64,000 nt of DNA from Gracilibacillus salinarum (GCF_022919575.1 NZ_CP095071.1:1488001-1552000), one strand, 5' to 3'; shown: positions 1 to 10,438, counted from the first letter of the stretch. A program made the numbers and translations. Notes: a model not told the origin generated them from the letters alone.

Positions 1-897
1 TTCTAATGTTGGTCTTGCCATTGTATGTTCTTTTGCCGAATAGCCTGCTTCTGATACAGTACGTGATATTCCAGTAGAAGCAGGATAATCTTCACCTGGC
101 GCATCCTTTATTAACGTACGCTCTTCCTCTGACAACGGTTCAACTTTATCATAAAAATGAGCGACTTGCACAACTTCTTGCTCATCTTTCATGGTCGCTA
201 ATAACTGAGCCATTGCCATTGCTGGATTTTTCACTGCTCCTCCGTAGAGACCTGAATGCAGATCATTATCTGGTCCCTTCAAGGTAAATTCTAATCCGGT
301 AAATCCTTTTAACCCATACAAGATGGTTGGCTGATCATTTGCTACCATCCCTGAATCAGAGATCACAGCAAAATCTGCTGCAAATTTTTCTTTTTGCTGG
401 TGAAGTATTTCGTACAAATTAGCACTGCCAATTTCTTCTTCCCCTTCAATACACACTTTCACATTAAGTGGTAAGGAGCCATTTGTTTTCATAAAAGCTT
501 TTAACACAACAAGATGCATAAACACTTGCCCTTTGTCATCACTTGCCCCTCTTGCGTAAATGCGTCCATCTCTTATGTCAGCCTGGAAGGGTTCACTTTC
601 CCACAAATCCAGCGGATCCGGTGGCTGTACATCGTAATGCCCGTAAAAAAGGACTGTTGGCGCTTCCGGCCCCGCTTCCATCCACTCTGCATAAACAAGA
701 GGATGACCTGCTGTTTGCTGCACTTCTACTTTATCAAAGCCTGCTTCTTTTATATAATCTGCCACGAATTCTGCCGCGTTTTTCACATCGTCTTTATGTG
801 AGGAATCTGTACTTACACTAGGAATATGTAAAAATTTCTTCAGTTCTTCGAGATGTGTTTCTTTATGTTTTTCCAAATATGCTAATACTTCTTTCAT
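1..897 (-). CDS. M20 family dipeptidase, C-terminus cut by window edge
   Basis: Zinc-dependent exopeptidase of the M20 family, probably a cytoplasmic dipeptidase. The first 299 codons are present and open, and the gene runs off the left edge. Translating the minus strand gives YGHYDVQP with the first metal His and Asp near residue 80, then ARGASDDKGQ with the bridging Asp, EGEEEIGS with the catalytic and metal Glu pair, and a DLHSGLYGG segment typical of the dimerisation domain. The ATG at 897 has an AAAGGAA ribosome site nine bases upstream. The N-terminus is close to that of Bacillus YtjP/PepV relatives, but I cannot separate dipeptidase from acetylornithine deacetylase-like enzymes without the missing end. 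No partner gene is visible. Confidence 0.88.
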   Translation of the reverse strand, partial: MKEVLAYLEKHKETHLEELKKFLHIPSVSTDSSHKDDVKNAAEFVADYIKEAGFDKVEVQQTAGHPLVYAEWMEAGPEAPTVLFYGHYDVQPPDPLDLWESEPFQADIRDGRIYARGASDDKGQVFMHLVVLKAFMKTNGSLPLNVKVCIEGEEEIGSANLYEILHQQKEKFAADFAVISDSGMVANDQPTILYGLKGFTGLEFTLKGPDNDLHSGLYGGAVKNPAMAMAQLLATMKDEQEVVQVAHFYDKVEPLSEEERTLIKDAPGEDYPASTGISRTVSEAGYSAKEHTMARPTLE

Positions 898-1105
898 TTG
901 CCCCATTCCTTTCCATGGTTTCCCATTGATAGTTTAACATAAAACGTGGGATTCATTCATTATAAACGTTTTTACCGTAGATGGTCATCGGTTCTAAGCA
1001 ACAGCGCTTTGACTAAAACTAGAAATATGCTGGAGGGATATTCTGGCACATAAGAAAAGCCAGGAACCCCAGCAGGTCTTATCTAACAAAATAACATTCC
1101 ACTGC
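898..1105. other. Intergenic: dipeptidase upstream region and repeat flank
   Basis: No gene seen. Bases 1045-1105 match the outer left flank that precedes the large interspersed repeat elsewhere: a degenerate AGAAAAGCCAGG...AGGTCTTA hairpin followed by an AT-rich stretch. Confidence 0.5.
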
Positions 1106-1315
1106 CTGTAATATGTATTATGTAAACAAGCAGCTTAGTGGTGATTTTGAAATATTATGTGTGGTAGGATACCGCTCCGGCCAACCACTTCGCGTCCTGC
1201 GGGAGTTATTATGAACGAAACTAGCCCCTTCTCGTATTATCGAAGGTTAATCCGGGTATAGCGTAAGTGAAATGAAAACCCAAATCAGAGCTAAAATACG
1301 AAAGGAGCTAGTACC

Positions 1316-2425
1316 ATGAAGTATAACACAAAATATGTAGGATTGGACGTATCGAAAGAGAAAATTGCAGTAGCCGTTGCGGATGAAGGACGTTCTAAAC
1401 CAAGGTATATTGGGATGATTGACTATACAGTAGAAGCCATTGATAAGATAATGAAGAAATTAGGAGAATCCGCAGAGCTTCAAGTTTGTTATGAGGCCGG
1501 AGCTGTTGGGTATGGACTCTATCGATTGCTTACACATTTGGATATCCCTTGCGAAGTTATTGCGCCATCCTTAATCCCTCAGAAACCTGGTAATAAGGTG
1601 AAGACCGATAAGCGAGATGCTTTAAATCTGGCAACCCTTTATCGCGCAGGGGAATTAACACCGATTTTTGTCCCCACAGAAGATGATGAGGCTTTACGTG
1701 ATTTAGTTCGGGGACGTGAAGATGTGAAGGAAGATGAAAAAAGAGCCAAACATAGAGTAAACCATTTTCTTCTTAGAAATGGAAGAAAAGAACCGGAAGG
1801 AGTCAGAAAATGGAGTGTGAGATATTGGGAATGGCTTCACACCTTAACATTTAAGCGATTAACATCAAGGAGCATATTCCAAGAATATGTGCAACTACTT
1901 AGGGAATCTCAACAACGATTAAAGCGATTAGAAAAGATTATTAAAGAAGAAGCCGAAAATGGTGTACATGCCCCCATGATCCAAAAACTTATGTCACTTC
2001 GAGGTGTAGCCTTAATCACCGCAACTAGTTTAGTGGCAGAAGTCGGTTCATTTGAACGCTTTCAAAAAGCCAGCCAATTTATGTCCTACACAGGTTTGGT
2101 GCCGATGGAAAGTTCCAGCGGGTATATACGAAAGCAAGGTAATATAACGAGAACAGGAAATAGACATGTTCGAAGGCTTTTGATTGAGGCTGCATGGAGT
2201 TATCGTTATTCACCTGCCGTGAAAGGAGAGTTGGCAAAGAGACAAAAAGGACAACCAGCTAATGTTACAACTATTTCGTGGAATGCCCAACAACGCTTGC
2301 ATAAGAAGTATTTCCGACTAATGCAACGAGGAAAAGAAAGTGGTAAAGTTATCACAGCTATTGGGAGAGAGTTGGCAGGTTTCATATGGGCAATTGCCAA
2401 CGAACCAACTAATGAATTTACGTAA
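1316..2425 (+). CDS. IS110/IS1111-family DEDD transposase
   Basis: RuvC-like DEDD transposase/recombinase of 369 residues, full length for the family. The N-terminal catalytic domain shows GLDVSKEKIAVAV (first Asp), YEAGAVGYGLYRLL (Glu) and KTDKRDALNLATL (Asp pair) within residues 9-110. A basic coiled linker follows. The C-terminal IS116/IS110/IS902 domain includes LRGVALITATSLVAEVG and YTGLVPMESSSG, with the conserved Ser, then TRTGNRHVRRLLIEAAW. An AAAGGAG site lies eight bases before the ATG. The frame is intact, so the element may still be active. Family knowledge says the enzyme works with an RNA encoded by the element's own non-coding end. Confidence 0.95.
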   Translation: MKYNTKYVGLDVSKEKIAVAVADEGRSKPRYIGMIDYTVEAIDKIMKKLGESAELQVCYEAGAVGYGLYRLLTHLDIPCEVIAPSLIPQKPGNKVKTDKRDALNLATLYRAGELTPIFVPTEDDEALRDLVRGREDVKEDEKRAKHRVNHFLLRNGRKEPEGVRKWSVRYWEWLHTLTFKRLTSRSIFQEYVQLLRESQQRLKRLEKIIKEEAENGVHAPMIQKLMSLRGVALITATSLVAEVGSFERFQKASQFMSYTGLVPMESSSGYIRKQGNITRTGNRHVRRLLIEAAWSYRYSPAVKGELAKRQKGQPANVTTISWNAQQRLHKKYFRLMQRGKESGKVITAIGRELAGFIWAIANEPTNEFT

Positions 2426-2948
2426 TCATTAAAGTAGGCATGCGCGAATAGAAGGAAGAAGTGATCTGCAATAAAAGGAAATGAATATAGGGCTTGAAGG
2501 CAAAGATAAAAACCGTAAAGGATAACGCACGACGTAGACTTGTGCTAGCTATGTTTTAATAGTGAACGCACGCCAGGAGTTCGTGACAGATCCTGAAACG
2601 GAAAGATAAAATGTGAGAACCCACGGATATAATCGGAGCAGAGAATTTTTGCCTTCATGCCGTGTGTTCACCTCCTTTATAACTGAAAAGGAAGGGTGAA
2701 TCTCATTATTTCTTAGCTTTGCATAAGTGTCTCTCCTATTAAAAGCATCGTCAAGGAGAACACTTGACAATCCTTTTGATAGGAGAGGAGAAGTTGGTAA
2801 GCTAAGAAGAAGGAGATATTCTGCATATCTCTGCTTATTGAATAGTATTTAATAAAAAAAGAGCCAACATGGACTCTTAGCTTAAGGTTGCCCAAAATTA
2901 GAAACTTTCCATTGTTTGCGACAGGGACTTGACAGTTTCGTTCATATC
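2426..2948 (+). ncRNA. IS non-coding 3' end, candidate bridge RNA region
   Basis: This 523-bp tail has no convincing gene. It contains paired segments, for example TCTCTCCTATT near 2730 with GATAGGAGAGG near 2780, and a weak minus-strand hairpin with a U-run at 2855-2880. In IS1111-group elements the guide (bridge) RNA comes from this side. The RNA itself, its ends and its loops are inference and were not folded. Confidence 0.4.
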
Positions 2949-3174
2949 AGTCTACGTGGTTGGCCTACGCTAGGATAGGGACTCTACAACTTTATCCGAG
3001 CCAGTATATTAACTGCATGCATATATAACAGGAATTGAATGATTAACATAATGCCTAGAACCACTGCTTTTAGCTGTTTCATACGTTGTAGCACTTCCCA
3101 TAAGCGTAGGAAATAGGTGGAGACTCCCGTGGAATCAGCGCGAGCTGAAGATCCATTTAGTTTACCTATCATAC

Positions 3175-3211
3175 AAAAAGCACTTATCTTCTTCAGATAA
3201 GTGCTTTTTTG
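3175..3211 (-). terminator. Intrinsic terminator of the mcc operon
   Basis: AAAAAGCACTTATCT / AGATAAGTGCTTTTTT stem with a five-base loop, directly after the mccB stop. It has A- and T-runs on both sides and could work in both directions. Confidence 0.9.
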
Positions 3212-3214
3212 TAT

Positions 3215-4360
<1,146 letters not shown>

Positions 4361-5284
4361 TTAATCATCAAACGTATAAATATCTTTGCTTAAATAACGT
4401 TCACTGCTGTCTGGAAATATGGTTACGATATTACTGCCAGGCTTTGCCTTTTCCGCTTCTTTTAACGCAGCCACCATCGCGGCACCTGAAGAACTACCTA
4501 CAAGCAGTCCTTCTTTTTTTGCTAAGAGTTGCACCATCTCAAATGCTTTCTCATCTTCCACTGTATAAATGTCGTCAAATAGTTGACGATCCATATAAGC
4601 TGGCAAGAACTCCATTCCAATGCCTTCTGTACGGTGTGAACCTGCTGGACCCCCAGCAATGACAGATCCTTCTGGTTCAACGATAACCGTCTTCGTATCT
4701 GCATTCTGATCTTTGAAATAACGGGCAGCCCCCATAAATGTACCACCGGTTCCGGCACCAGCGACAAACACAGAAACGTTACCACCTAAATCTTTTTCAA
4801 TCTCTGGCGCAATCGTTTTATAATACGTATCGGGATTCGCTTGATTTTCAAATTGTTGGGCTGCATAGCTATTTGGAATTTCTGCTAACAGTTCTTTCGT
4901 TCGCTCTATCGCGCCACTCATTCCTTCAGCTTTCGGGGTGTGTACGATTTCTGCACCTAATGCACGCATTAATATCTGTTTCTCCCGACTGAAGTGTTCC
5001 GGAACAACAAAGATTACCCGAAAACCCTGATTTACAGCTGCTAATGCAATGCCAATACCGGTATTTCCTGCTGTTGGTTCAATAATAGTACCACCAGGTT
5101 TTAATTCACCTGATTTAATAGCTGTCTGAATCAGATTGATTCCGAGGCGATCTTTAATACTGCCACCCGGGTTGAAATATTCTAATTTTGCAAAAAGTCG
5201 TACACCGTCCGGGAGTGAGAAATGACTCAACTCCATCAACGGTGTACCTCCAACTAGCTCTTGTATATTTTTATAAAGTGCCAA
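4361..5284 (-). CDS. mccA: O-acetylserine-dependent cystathionine beta-synthase
   Basis: Fold-type II PLP enzyme of the cysteine synthase family, 307 residues. PLP lysine K44 lies in NPGGSIKDR, and the phosphate-binding loop reads EPTAGNTGIGIA near residue 69, with Ala where typical CysK proteins have Ser. It is expected to condense homocysteine with O-acetylserine to give cystathionine for MccB. The start is TTG at 5284 with GGGAG eight bases upstream. The MccA call rests on the operon; the family alone would also allow cysteine synthase. Confidence 0.87.
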   Translation of the reverse strand: MALYKNIQELVGGTPLMELSHFSLPDGVRLFAKLEYFNPGGSIKDRLGINLIQTAIKSGELKPGGTIIEPTAGNTGIGIALAAVNQGFRVIFVVPEHFSREKQILMRALGAEIVHTPKAEGMSGAIERTKELLAEIPNSYAAQQFENQANPDTYYKTIAPEIEKDLGGNVSVFVAGAGTGGTFMGAARYFKDQNADTKTVIVEPEGSVIAGGPAGSHRTEGIGMEFLPAYMDRQLFDDIYTVEDEKAFEMVQLLAKKEGLLVGSSSGAAMVAALKEAEKAKPGSNIVTIFPDSSERYLSKDIYTFDD

Positions 5285-5301
5285 TGGTAATCTCCCTCTT
5301 C

Positions 5302-5769
5302 TTATTCAGCAAAAACGATATGCCACTCATCTTTACCTGCTAACATATTTCTAGCGATGTCTTTTGCACCTTCTAAGCTGTGGTTAGCTGCCCATCCACA
5401 TTGCACTTCGTTACATGCAGGAACTTCAGTTGCTTTTGTTACATCTTCCAACGTCTTCTCCAAGGCTTCTGTAATGTCGTCAAAGCTGTCATTGTTGAGA
5501 ACAGCTAAATAAAAGCCAGTCTGGCACCCCATTGGTCCGATATCTAACACGTTGTCCAGATGATTACGGATGTTCTCTGCCATTAGATGTTCAATGGAGT
5601 GTAAACCTGCCATGTCCATATGATCCTTATTTGGCTGGCAGAAGCGAATATCATATTTGTACACTTTGTCACCATTTTGTCCTGTTGTGACACCTACTAA
5701 GCGGACATAAGGCGCTTTTACCTTCGTATGGTCTAAGTTAAAGCTTTCTACATTCATTTTTTTAGTCAT
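5302..5769 (-). CDS. luxS: S-ribosylhomocysteine lyase (autoinducer-2 synthase)
   Basis: Metalloenzyme of 155 residues that splits S-ribosylhomocysteine into homocysteine and the AI-2 precursor DPD. The metal motif HSIEH (H57, E60, H61), catalytic Cys82 in [11 protein letters not shown] and the third metal ligand Cys in NEVQCGWA are all present. I start at the ATG at 5769, which has AGGAGG seven bases before it; an in-frame extension to 5811 would run into yrrT and has no such site. The gene occupies the operon position that mtnN holds in Bacillus subtilis, feeding homocysteine directly to MccA. Confidence 0.95.
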   Translation of the reverse strand: MTKKMNVESFNLDHTKVKAPYVRLVGVTTGQNGDKVYKYDIRFCQPNKDHMDMAGLHSIEHLMAENIRNHLDNVLDIGPMGCQTGFYLAVLNNDSFDDITEALEKTLEDVTKATEVPACNEVQCGWAANHSLEGAKDIARNMLAGKDEWHIVFAE

Positions 5770-5783
5770 GAGATATCCTCCTC

Positions 5784-6422
5784 TTATTGTTTTTCTGCTA
5801 CCAAAATCCAAACGAATTTATTTCGCTGTGTGGCTTCAAAATGAAAGCCACTTTCCGTGAATAACTGACGTATTTCTTGCAATTGTGGATAATATTCTCG
5901 ATTCAAATCTTCCAGTAAATCAAGATAGCCTTTTTCTTTTGCTTCCTGTTTGATTTGTTGTTCTGCCTGCTCATTCTCATAGACTGTATCTGCAAAGATT
6001 ACTTTACCACCTTCCTCTAACAACGAATAGAAATTAGCAATTGCTTGCTGCTTTTCCTCTTTTGTTAAATGATGAAAGGCATACGTACTAACGATGGAAT
6101 GAATTGGTTCATCTAAAGTTGGGAAGGATAGAAAATCCCCTTCAAATAAAGGAAGGTTTGGTATTTTTTTCTCTGCCAGCTCGCGCATTGGCTCTGATGG
6201 TTCTATTCCAATTACGTGCTGGCCTTTTTCGATAATCTTCTCTGTTAAATTCCCTGTACCAACACCAAATTCCAGTACAGATCCTTCTGCCAACTGGGCT
6301 ACCTCACCTAATATTGTATCATATCGTTCGAACACATCTCTATATTGAGGATCGTGTCCTGTTACGGCTTCATCATAGGACGAAGCCCATTCTTCGAACA
6401 CATCCAGAAATTCTCTCCCCAT
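5784..6422 (-). CDS. yrrT: SAM-dependent methyltransferase, YrrT type
   Basis: Class I methyltransferase of 212 residues and first gene of the cysteine-from-methionine operon. SAM motif I is [15 protein letters not shown] near residue 45, followed by the acidic [12 protein letters not shown] strand and [13 protein letters not shown]. Start ATG at 6422, nine bases after GGAGG. Its B. subtilis counterpart yrrT heads the mtnN-mccA-mccB operon; its methyl acceptor is unknown. S-adenosylhomocysteine released by methylation is the upstream substrate of the same recycling route. Confidence 0.85.
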   Translation of the reverse strand: MGREFLDVFEEWASSYDEAVTGHDPQYRDVFERYDTILGEVAQLAEGSVLEFGVGTGNLTEKIIEKGQHVIGIEPSEPMRELAEKKIPNLPLFEGDFLSFPTLDEPIHSIVSTYAFHHLTKEEKQQAIANFYSLLEEGGKVIFADTVYENEQAEQQIKQEAKEKGYLDLLEDLNREYYPQLQEIRQLFTESGFHFEATQRNKFVWILVAEKQ

Positions 6423-6455
6423 AGATTCATTCCTCCATTTATGTTAATCCATACT

Positions 6456-6483
6456 ATTTTACTCTGTTTTATCGGAATTGACA
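6456..6483 (-). promoter_or_regulatory. Possible yrrT operon promoter
   Basis: Minus strand TGTCAA-N16-TAAAAT, with an AATTCC half-motif just after the -35 box. The homologous B. subtilis operon is under CymR control; I cannot claim a CymR site from one half-motif. Confidence 0.3.
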
Positions 6484-6604
6484 CTAATATAGCATAAAAA
6501 CCGTCTTCTTGCAAAAAACTGAACTGTTATTTCACGCTCCAAATTCAGGAAAAATGATTAGAGAAGATTATTGAATTATTCAGCACTATTTATAAAACTT
6601 TTCC

Positions 6605-7244
6605 CAGAATGTGGATTATGTAAACTAGCATCTTTGTGGCCATTTTGAAAAATTATGTGTGGTATGATACCGCTCCGGCCAACCACTTCGTCCTGCGGGG
6701 CACGGCTGAAGCTAGGCTACTACAAGAAATACTCCTTTGCTGCCTTGCACCGAGGAAGCCTACTTCGAAGCAATACTAGAAGACACAGGTGCAGACGTTG
6801 TGGATCTCCAGCACCTGCACAATCCCGCGGGAGTCTCCGTGGTTGGCCTACGCTAGGATGTGGACTCTACAACTTTTGTAAGAGATAGCATATTGATCAC
6901 TGTATATATATAACAACAATTGAATGAATAACATAATGCCTAGAACCACTGCTTTTAACTGTTCCATAAGTTGTAGTACTTCCCTTAAGCGTAGGAAATA
7001 GGCGGAGACTCCCGTGGAATCAGCGCGAGCTGAAGATCCATTTAGTCTGTGCCTGTGTCTGCAAGTATCGCTTCGAAGTGATCTTCCTCGGCACAAGGCA
7101 GCAAAGATGCTGTTTAAGCAGTAGCCTAGCTGAAGTCGTGCCCACAGGACGCGGAGCCTATTTCCGGAGCTTTGCTAAGCAGATATAATCTATCAAAATG
7201 AGCATTTTGCAATACAGCCTTTGTTGACATAAACCATATTATAG
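6605..7244. repeat. Large palindromic repeat, copy B (long version, ~640 bp)
   Basis: Left end GAATGTGGATTATGTAAAC, right end GTTGACATAAACCATATTATAG. The order is 'CCAACCAC' arm first, then 'GGAAATAGGC' arm. Both arms carry the long inner cassette (CCGAGGAAG, GACACAGG), which explains why it is longer than the others. No coding function supported. Confidence 0.85.
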
Positions 7245-7308
7245 GTACTCTAATCATGTTCCATATGATTACTGATGTGACCAGACTTATTTACTTTCTT
7301 GACCTGAC

Positions 7309-7350
7309 AAAAAAAACGCATGCAATCGATGTCAACTCGATTGCATGCGG
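7309..7350 (-). terminator. Intrinsic terminator after yhcN
   Basis: Perfect stem GCATGCAATCGA / TCGATTGCATGC with a seven-base loop and an eight-T run on the minus strand, 78 bases after the yhcN stop. Confidence 0.85.
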
Positions 7351-7427
7351 CATATACTTTATCACGGTGCTAACTCCACTTCAAACTTCGATTATTACAA
7401 AAAAACTAAGTGGAAGTACACAGACTA

Positions 7428-8045
7428 TTATCGGTTATCGGTGTATTCTTCGTTTGCAGGGAAAATTCGTTCAATCATGTTGCCCATTTGATCGAAGAAT
7501 CCTTCTACTGGCTGGCCACTTTCCAAATCATTCGAATATTGTCCTGCTAGTTCAAAGAAATCTGGGTTGGTGGATACATAGACGTTGTCGATATCTTTAT
7601 TGACAGATTTAACTGTTTTTGTAATTTTATCCTTTACTTCGTCGGTTAATTCACCTTTATTTTCTTTATCCCAAGTTGCTGCAACATAAGCATTATTATC
7701 GGTTGTAATCACATAAGCACGATCTATACCTTCAATTTTACTTGCAATCTGATCCGCTGCTTTATCTGCAACATCATAATTATTCTTTACATCTGCATTC
7801 TTTTTATCACCGCGATTGGTACGGTCATCAAACATATATTTATCGTTATTATTAATTTGTCTGGCCTGTTCATTATTATTTTCACGATCTGTAGATGGAT
7901 CATTAGATGTTTGATTATAGCCAATCGGACGGACTGTATTACCATTGTATTCGCCATTTTCCTGACCATATTCGTCAGCGCCACAAGCAACAAGTGACAC
8001 AGTAGCTGCAAATGTTAGCGCCATTGCTGATTTTGACAGCTTCAT
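7428..8045 (-). CDS. yhcN: YhcN/YlaJ family sporulation lipoprotein
   Basis: Predicted lipoprotein of 205 residues. A signal peptide ends in the lipobox LVAC with the lipidated Cys at residue 21. A long Asn/Gln-rich low-complexity stretch (residues 25-75) follows, then the YhcN/YlaJ domain from about 90: ADQIASKIEGIDRAYVIT, AYVAATWD and VYVSTNPDFFE. Family members are found in the forespore membrane or spore and their exact role is unclear. AAGGAGG precedes the ATG. It is a single gene with its own terminator. Confidence 0.85.
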   Translation of the reverse strand: MKLSKSAMALTFAATVSLVACGADEYGQENGEYNGNTVRPIGYNQTSNDPSTDRENNNEQARQINNNDKYMFDDRTNRGDKKNADVKNNYDVADKAADQIASKIEGIDRAYVITTDNNAYVAATWDKENKGELTDEVKDKITKTVKSVNKDIDNVYVSTNPDFFELAGQYSNDLESGQPVEGFFDQMGNMIERIFPANEEYTDNR

Positions 8046-8235
8046 GCTTTTCCCTCCTTTTTAATATGGGATCACCCATAGTTTTGGAGGAAATGTCTCT
8101 TGTTATCCTGCTTAATTTTTGGCAGTAACACCAACAGTTCACCCGAGTATTTAACTAATTTGAGCAAATAATATTTGTAATTCCCCAACTCGTTTTGTGT
8201 TACCTATCTCTAATTGAAAAAGGGGGATCAGAATT

Positions 8236-8472
8236 TTGACAAGTATCGATTATGATAAAGCCTTGTTTTATATGTTGTGGGGACAATGGGACGATTTGTT
8301 AGTATTAATGGTACGGACCAATGATGACTTGCTGTCAAAGAAAATTGAGCAGTTTTTACATGCCTACCATTACCCCCGTTCACGTGACTATTTAATGAAT
8401 ACACATGAAGAACTAATGCATTATATTGACCATGCATTAGTCAGTCAAATGCTGTTAGCTCAAACACAATAA
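8236..8472 (+). CDS. yhdB: Small YhdB-like protein
   Basis: Protein of 78 residues with no signal peptide or membrane segment. The sequence YDKALFYMLWGQWDDLLVLM...DDLLSKKIEQFLHAYHY resembles the B. subtilis YhdB family as I remember it; function unknown. The start is TTG at 8236, supported by AAAAAGGGGG ten bases upstream. It is transcribed away from yhcN. The symbol is by resemblance only. Confidence 0.6.
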   Translation: MTSIDYDKALFYMLWGQWDDLLVLMVRTNDDLLSKKIEQFLHAYHYPRSRDYLMNTHEELMHYIDHALVSQMLLAQTQ

Positions 8473-8565
8473 AGTGAGATTTTGACCAGATGGGTTTTTG
8501 ACCCCGACTGATCATTAGCGAAACTTATCAGGATGTTAGCGTCTGTTTACTCCACTTAGTGTCTT
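8473..8565. repeat. Short interspersed repeat R2, copy 1
   Basis: Starts AAAGTGAGATTTTGACC and contains CATTAGCGAAACTTATCAGG then TGTTAGCG-CTGTTTACTCC. The same blocks, in the same order, occur at 36689-36760. Confidence 0.65.
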
Positions 8566-8596
8566 AGTGACGGTTAGCACCGTGATAAATCAGATT

Positions 8597-8621
8597 ACAG
8601 CAACTGGATTACACTCCAGTT
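8597..8621. terminator. Hairpin between yhdB and yhcX
   Basis: AGCAACTGGA / TCCAGTTGCT stem with a six-base loop just after the yhcX stop. It lacks a clear T-run, so it may be a weak terminator or only a hairpin. Confidence 0.45.
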
Positions 8622-8626
8622 GCTGA

Positions 8627-10168
8627 TCAATTATTTCCCCGGTAATTGATTTCAAATAAGTCATGACGTCTGTCGCGTAATTGCCTTACAGTACCTGATT
8701 TGCGTTGTCTTCTTAGAATTTCTAAATCAACATCCCCAACAACAACTGTTTCAATATTTGGATTACATTCTCCTACAATACCATCCCGAGCAAACTCAAA
8801 GTCCGATGGAGTAAATATGCCAGACTGTGCATACTGAATATCCATATTTTCCACTTGCGTTAAATTACCCACCGTACCTGCTATTACTGTATACACTTGA
8901 TTTTCAACAGCTCGAGCCTGTGCACAATATCGCACTCGTAAATAACCTTGCCTGTCATCTGTACAAAATGGCACAAAAATGATATTTGCACCTTGATCAA
9001 CGGCATATCTGGTTAACTCCGGGAATTGGATATCATAGCAGATTTGAATGGCAATCTTGCCACAATCTGTATCAAAAATCCCTACCTGGTCACCAGGCTG
9101 AATCCCCCACCACTTCTTTTCATTTGGCGTAACATGAATTTTATATTGCTTCTCAATTGTTCCATCCCTGCGAAACAAATAGGCAATATTATAAATGTGA
9201 TCGTTTTCCTCTACGAAATGAGAGCCGCCAACAATATTGACATTATACTTCACCGCTAAATCCGTGAATAATGCAATATAGTCCTCGGTAAATTCAGATA
9301 GTTTTCGAATCGCCTGTGACGGTACCTTTTCATCTATAAAAGACATCAATTGAGCTGTGAAAATCTCCGGGAACACAGCAAAATCAGAACCAAAGTCATA
9401 AGCTACATCTACATAATATTCGACTTGCTTAGCAAACTCTTCAAATGATTCAATTCGTTTCATCATGTATTGAATCACCGTAATCCTTACCGGAAAAGCA
9501 GTCTTAAAGTGACGTTTTGTTTTCGGATGGTACTCAATATTGTTCCATTCCATCAACGTTGCATACTGAGCAGATGCCTTATCATCTGGTAAATATTTAG
9601 GATTAATACGCATGACGGAAAAGCCGTTCATAATCTGGAAGGTTAATACCGGATCATATATATTTTTATAGGTGACTTCTTCGACATATTCTCTCGGTGT
9701 CAGCTTGTCCTGATATTGGTGATAATTTGGAATTCTGCCTCCGATGATAATACTCTTCAAGTTCATACGATGCGCCAGGTCTTTACGTGCTTCATACAAT
9801 CTTTTGCCGATCTTCATCCCTTGAAAAGAGGGATCCACCATTACTTCAATTCCGTATAAGTTATAGCCTTCTGGGTTATGATTTGTTATATATCCTTGAT
9901 CTGTAATATCGTCCCATGTATGTTGATCATCATATTCGTCAAAATTAATAATCAGACTGGAGCAGCTGCCAATAATCTGACCGTCATATTCCACACAAAA
10001 TTGTCCCTCTGGAAAAATGCTGAGATGACTTTCCAAATGTGCTTTCTTCCAAGGTTCCATATTAGGAAAGCATTTCTGTTGTAATTCAAAAATTTGATCA
10101 AAATCTTTATGTGTCAGGTTCCGTACAACTATTTTCTTTTCAAAGTTGGATAAATCAATCTTTGACAT
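8627..10168 (-). CDS. yhcX: GNAT acetyltransferase fused to carbon-nitrogen hydrolase
   Basis: Two-domain protein of 513 residues matching the YhcX architecture. Residues 10-200 form an N-acetyltransferase domain, with the acetyl-CoA loop at SFQGMKIGKRLYEARK. Residues 225-495 form a nitrilase-fold amidohydrolase with the full Glu-Lys-Cys triad: Glu in VFPEIFTAQ, Lys in QYKIHVTPNEK and Cys in IQICYDIQFPE. The ATG follows AAGGGTGG. The substrate is not known. The gene stands alone with its own hairpin, and there is no frame damage. Confidence 0.9.
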   Translation of the reverse strand: MSKIDLSNFEKKIVVRNLTHKDFDQIFELQQKCFPNMEPWKKAHLESHLSIFPEGQFCVEYDGQIIGSCSSLIINFDEYDDQHTWDDITDQGYITNHNPEGYNLYGIEVMVDPSFQGMKIGKRLYEARKDLAHRMNLKSIIIGGRIPNYHQYQDKLTPREYVEEVTYKNIYDPVLTFQIMNGFSVMRINPKYLPDDKASAQYATLMEWNNIEYHPKTKRHFKTAFPVRITVIQYMMKRIESFEEFAKQVEYYVDVAYDFGSDFAVFPEIFTAQLMSFIDEKVPSQAIRKLSEFTEDYIALFTDLAVKYNVNIVGGSHFVEENDHIYNIAYLFRRDGTIEKQYKIHVTPNEKKWWGIQPGDQVGIFDTDCGKIAIQICYDIQFPELTRYAVDQGANIIFVPFCTDDRQGYLRVRYCAQARAVENQVYTVIAGTVGNLTQVENMDIQYAQSGIFTPSDFEFARDGIVGECNPNIETVVVGDVDLEILRRQRKSGTVRQLRDRRHDLFEINYRGNN

Positions 10169-10269
10169 GTATGTGCCACCCTTTCTTGTCGCTGTTACGT
10201 AAATTATACCTTACTTCAGAAGAATTCTCTTTCCTCACGCTTGTCTCCATCACTTCTGTTAGTATGCTC

Positions 10270-10365
10270 AAATAAGAAAAAACCGGGCAAAAAAACTGCA
10301 TACAACTATCTATAATACGGAATTTTGACATTTGAAATGTGCTTTTTGAAATATTAGCGAGTCGA
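10270..10365. repeat. Truncated left end of the large repeat
   Basis: Has the outer flank AATAAGAAAAAACCGGGC, then ACAACTATCTATAATACGG and GAAATGTGCTTTTTGAAATATTA, and then leaves the consensus. A remnant only. Confidence 0.5.
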
Positions 10366-10387
10366 CTTAATAGAGATTTGTTATCGC

Positions 10388-10427
10388 AAAAAAACTGTCA
10401 CCTGTAATTAGAACGAGGTGACAGTTT
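10388..10427 (-). terminator. Terminator of sigI-rsgI
   Basis: AAACTGTCACCT / AGGTGACAGTTT stem, with seven Ts following on the minus strand. It lies just after the rsgI stop. Confidence 0.88.
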
Positions 10428-10438
10428 ATGAATGAATC

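Larger units (their letters stand above)
1204..2948 (+). mobile_element. IS110-family, IS1111-group insertion sequence (1745 bp)
   Basis: A complete transposase gene is bracketed by a 12-bp inverted repeat, ATGAACGAAACT at 1211-1222 and AGTTTCGTTCAT at 2934-2945. IS1111-group elements carry such repeats just inside their ends, typically 7 bp in on the left and 3 bp in on the right. Applying that rule gives ends 1204 and 2948. The flanks then rejoin as CCTGCGGG|AGTCTACGTGG, matching the CGCGGGAGTCTCCGTGG core of uninterrupted repeat copies. The non-coding 3' part (about 520 bp) is much longer than the 5' part (about 110 bp), also as in IS1111 members. No target duplication is seen. Confidence 0.85.
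1106..3172. repeat. Large palindromic repeat, copy A, split by an IS element
   Basis: The left terminal repeat CTGTAATATGTATTATG starts at 1106. Repeat sequence runs to 1203 (CCGCTCCGGCCAACC, CGCGTCCTGCGGG), is interrupted by the IS, and resumes at 2949 (AGTCTACGTGGTTGG) until about 3172. Removing the IS leaves about 320 bp, so this copy also lacks an inner hairpin arm and the canonical right end. Confidence 0.8.

Noticed and set aside
2549..2895. Two short minus-strand ORFs in the tail of the IS element
   Set aside because: No ribosome site, no recognisable family; they lie in the expected structured non-coding end.
6423..6604. T-box or SAM riboswitch upstream of yrrT
   Set aside because: No T-box core sequence or SAM-box pattern visible; only a short promoter-like stretch.
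7256..7603. 115-codon plus-strand ORF
   Set aside because: Runs through the yhcN terminator and antisense to yhcN; no support.
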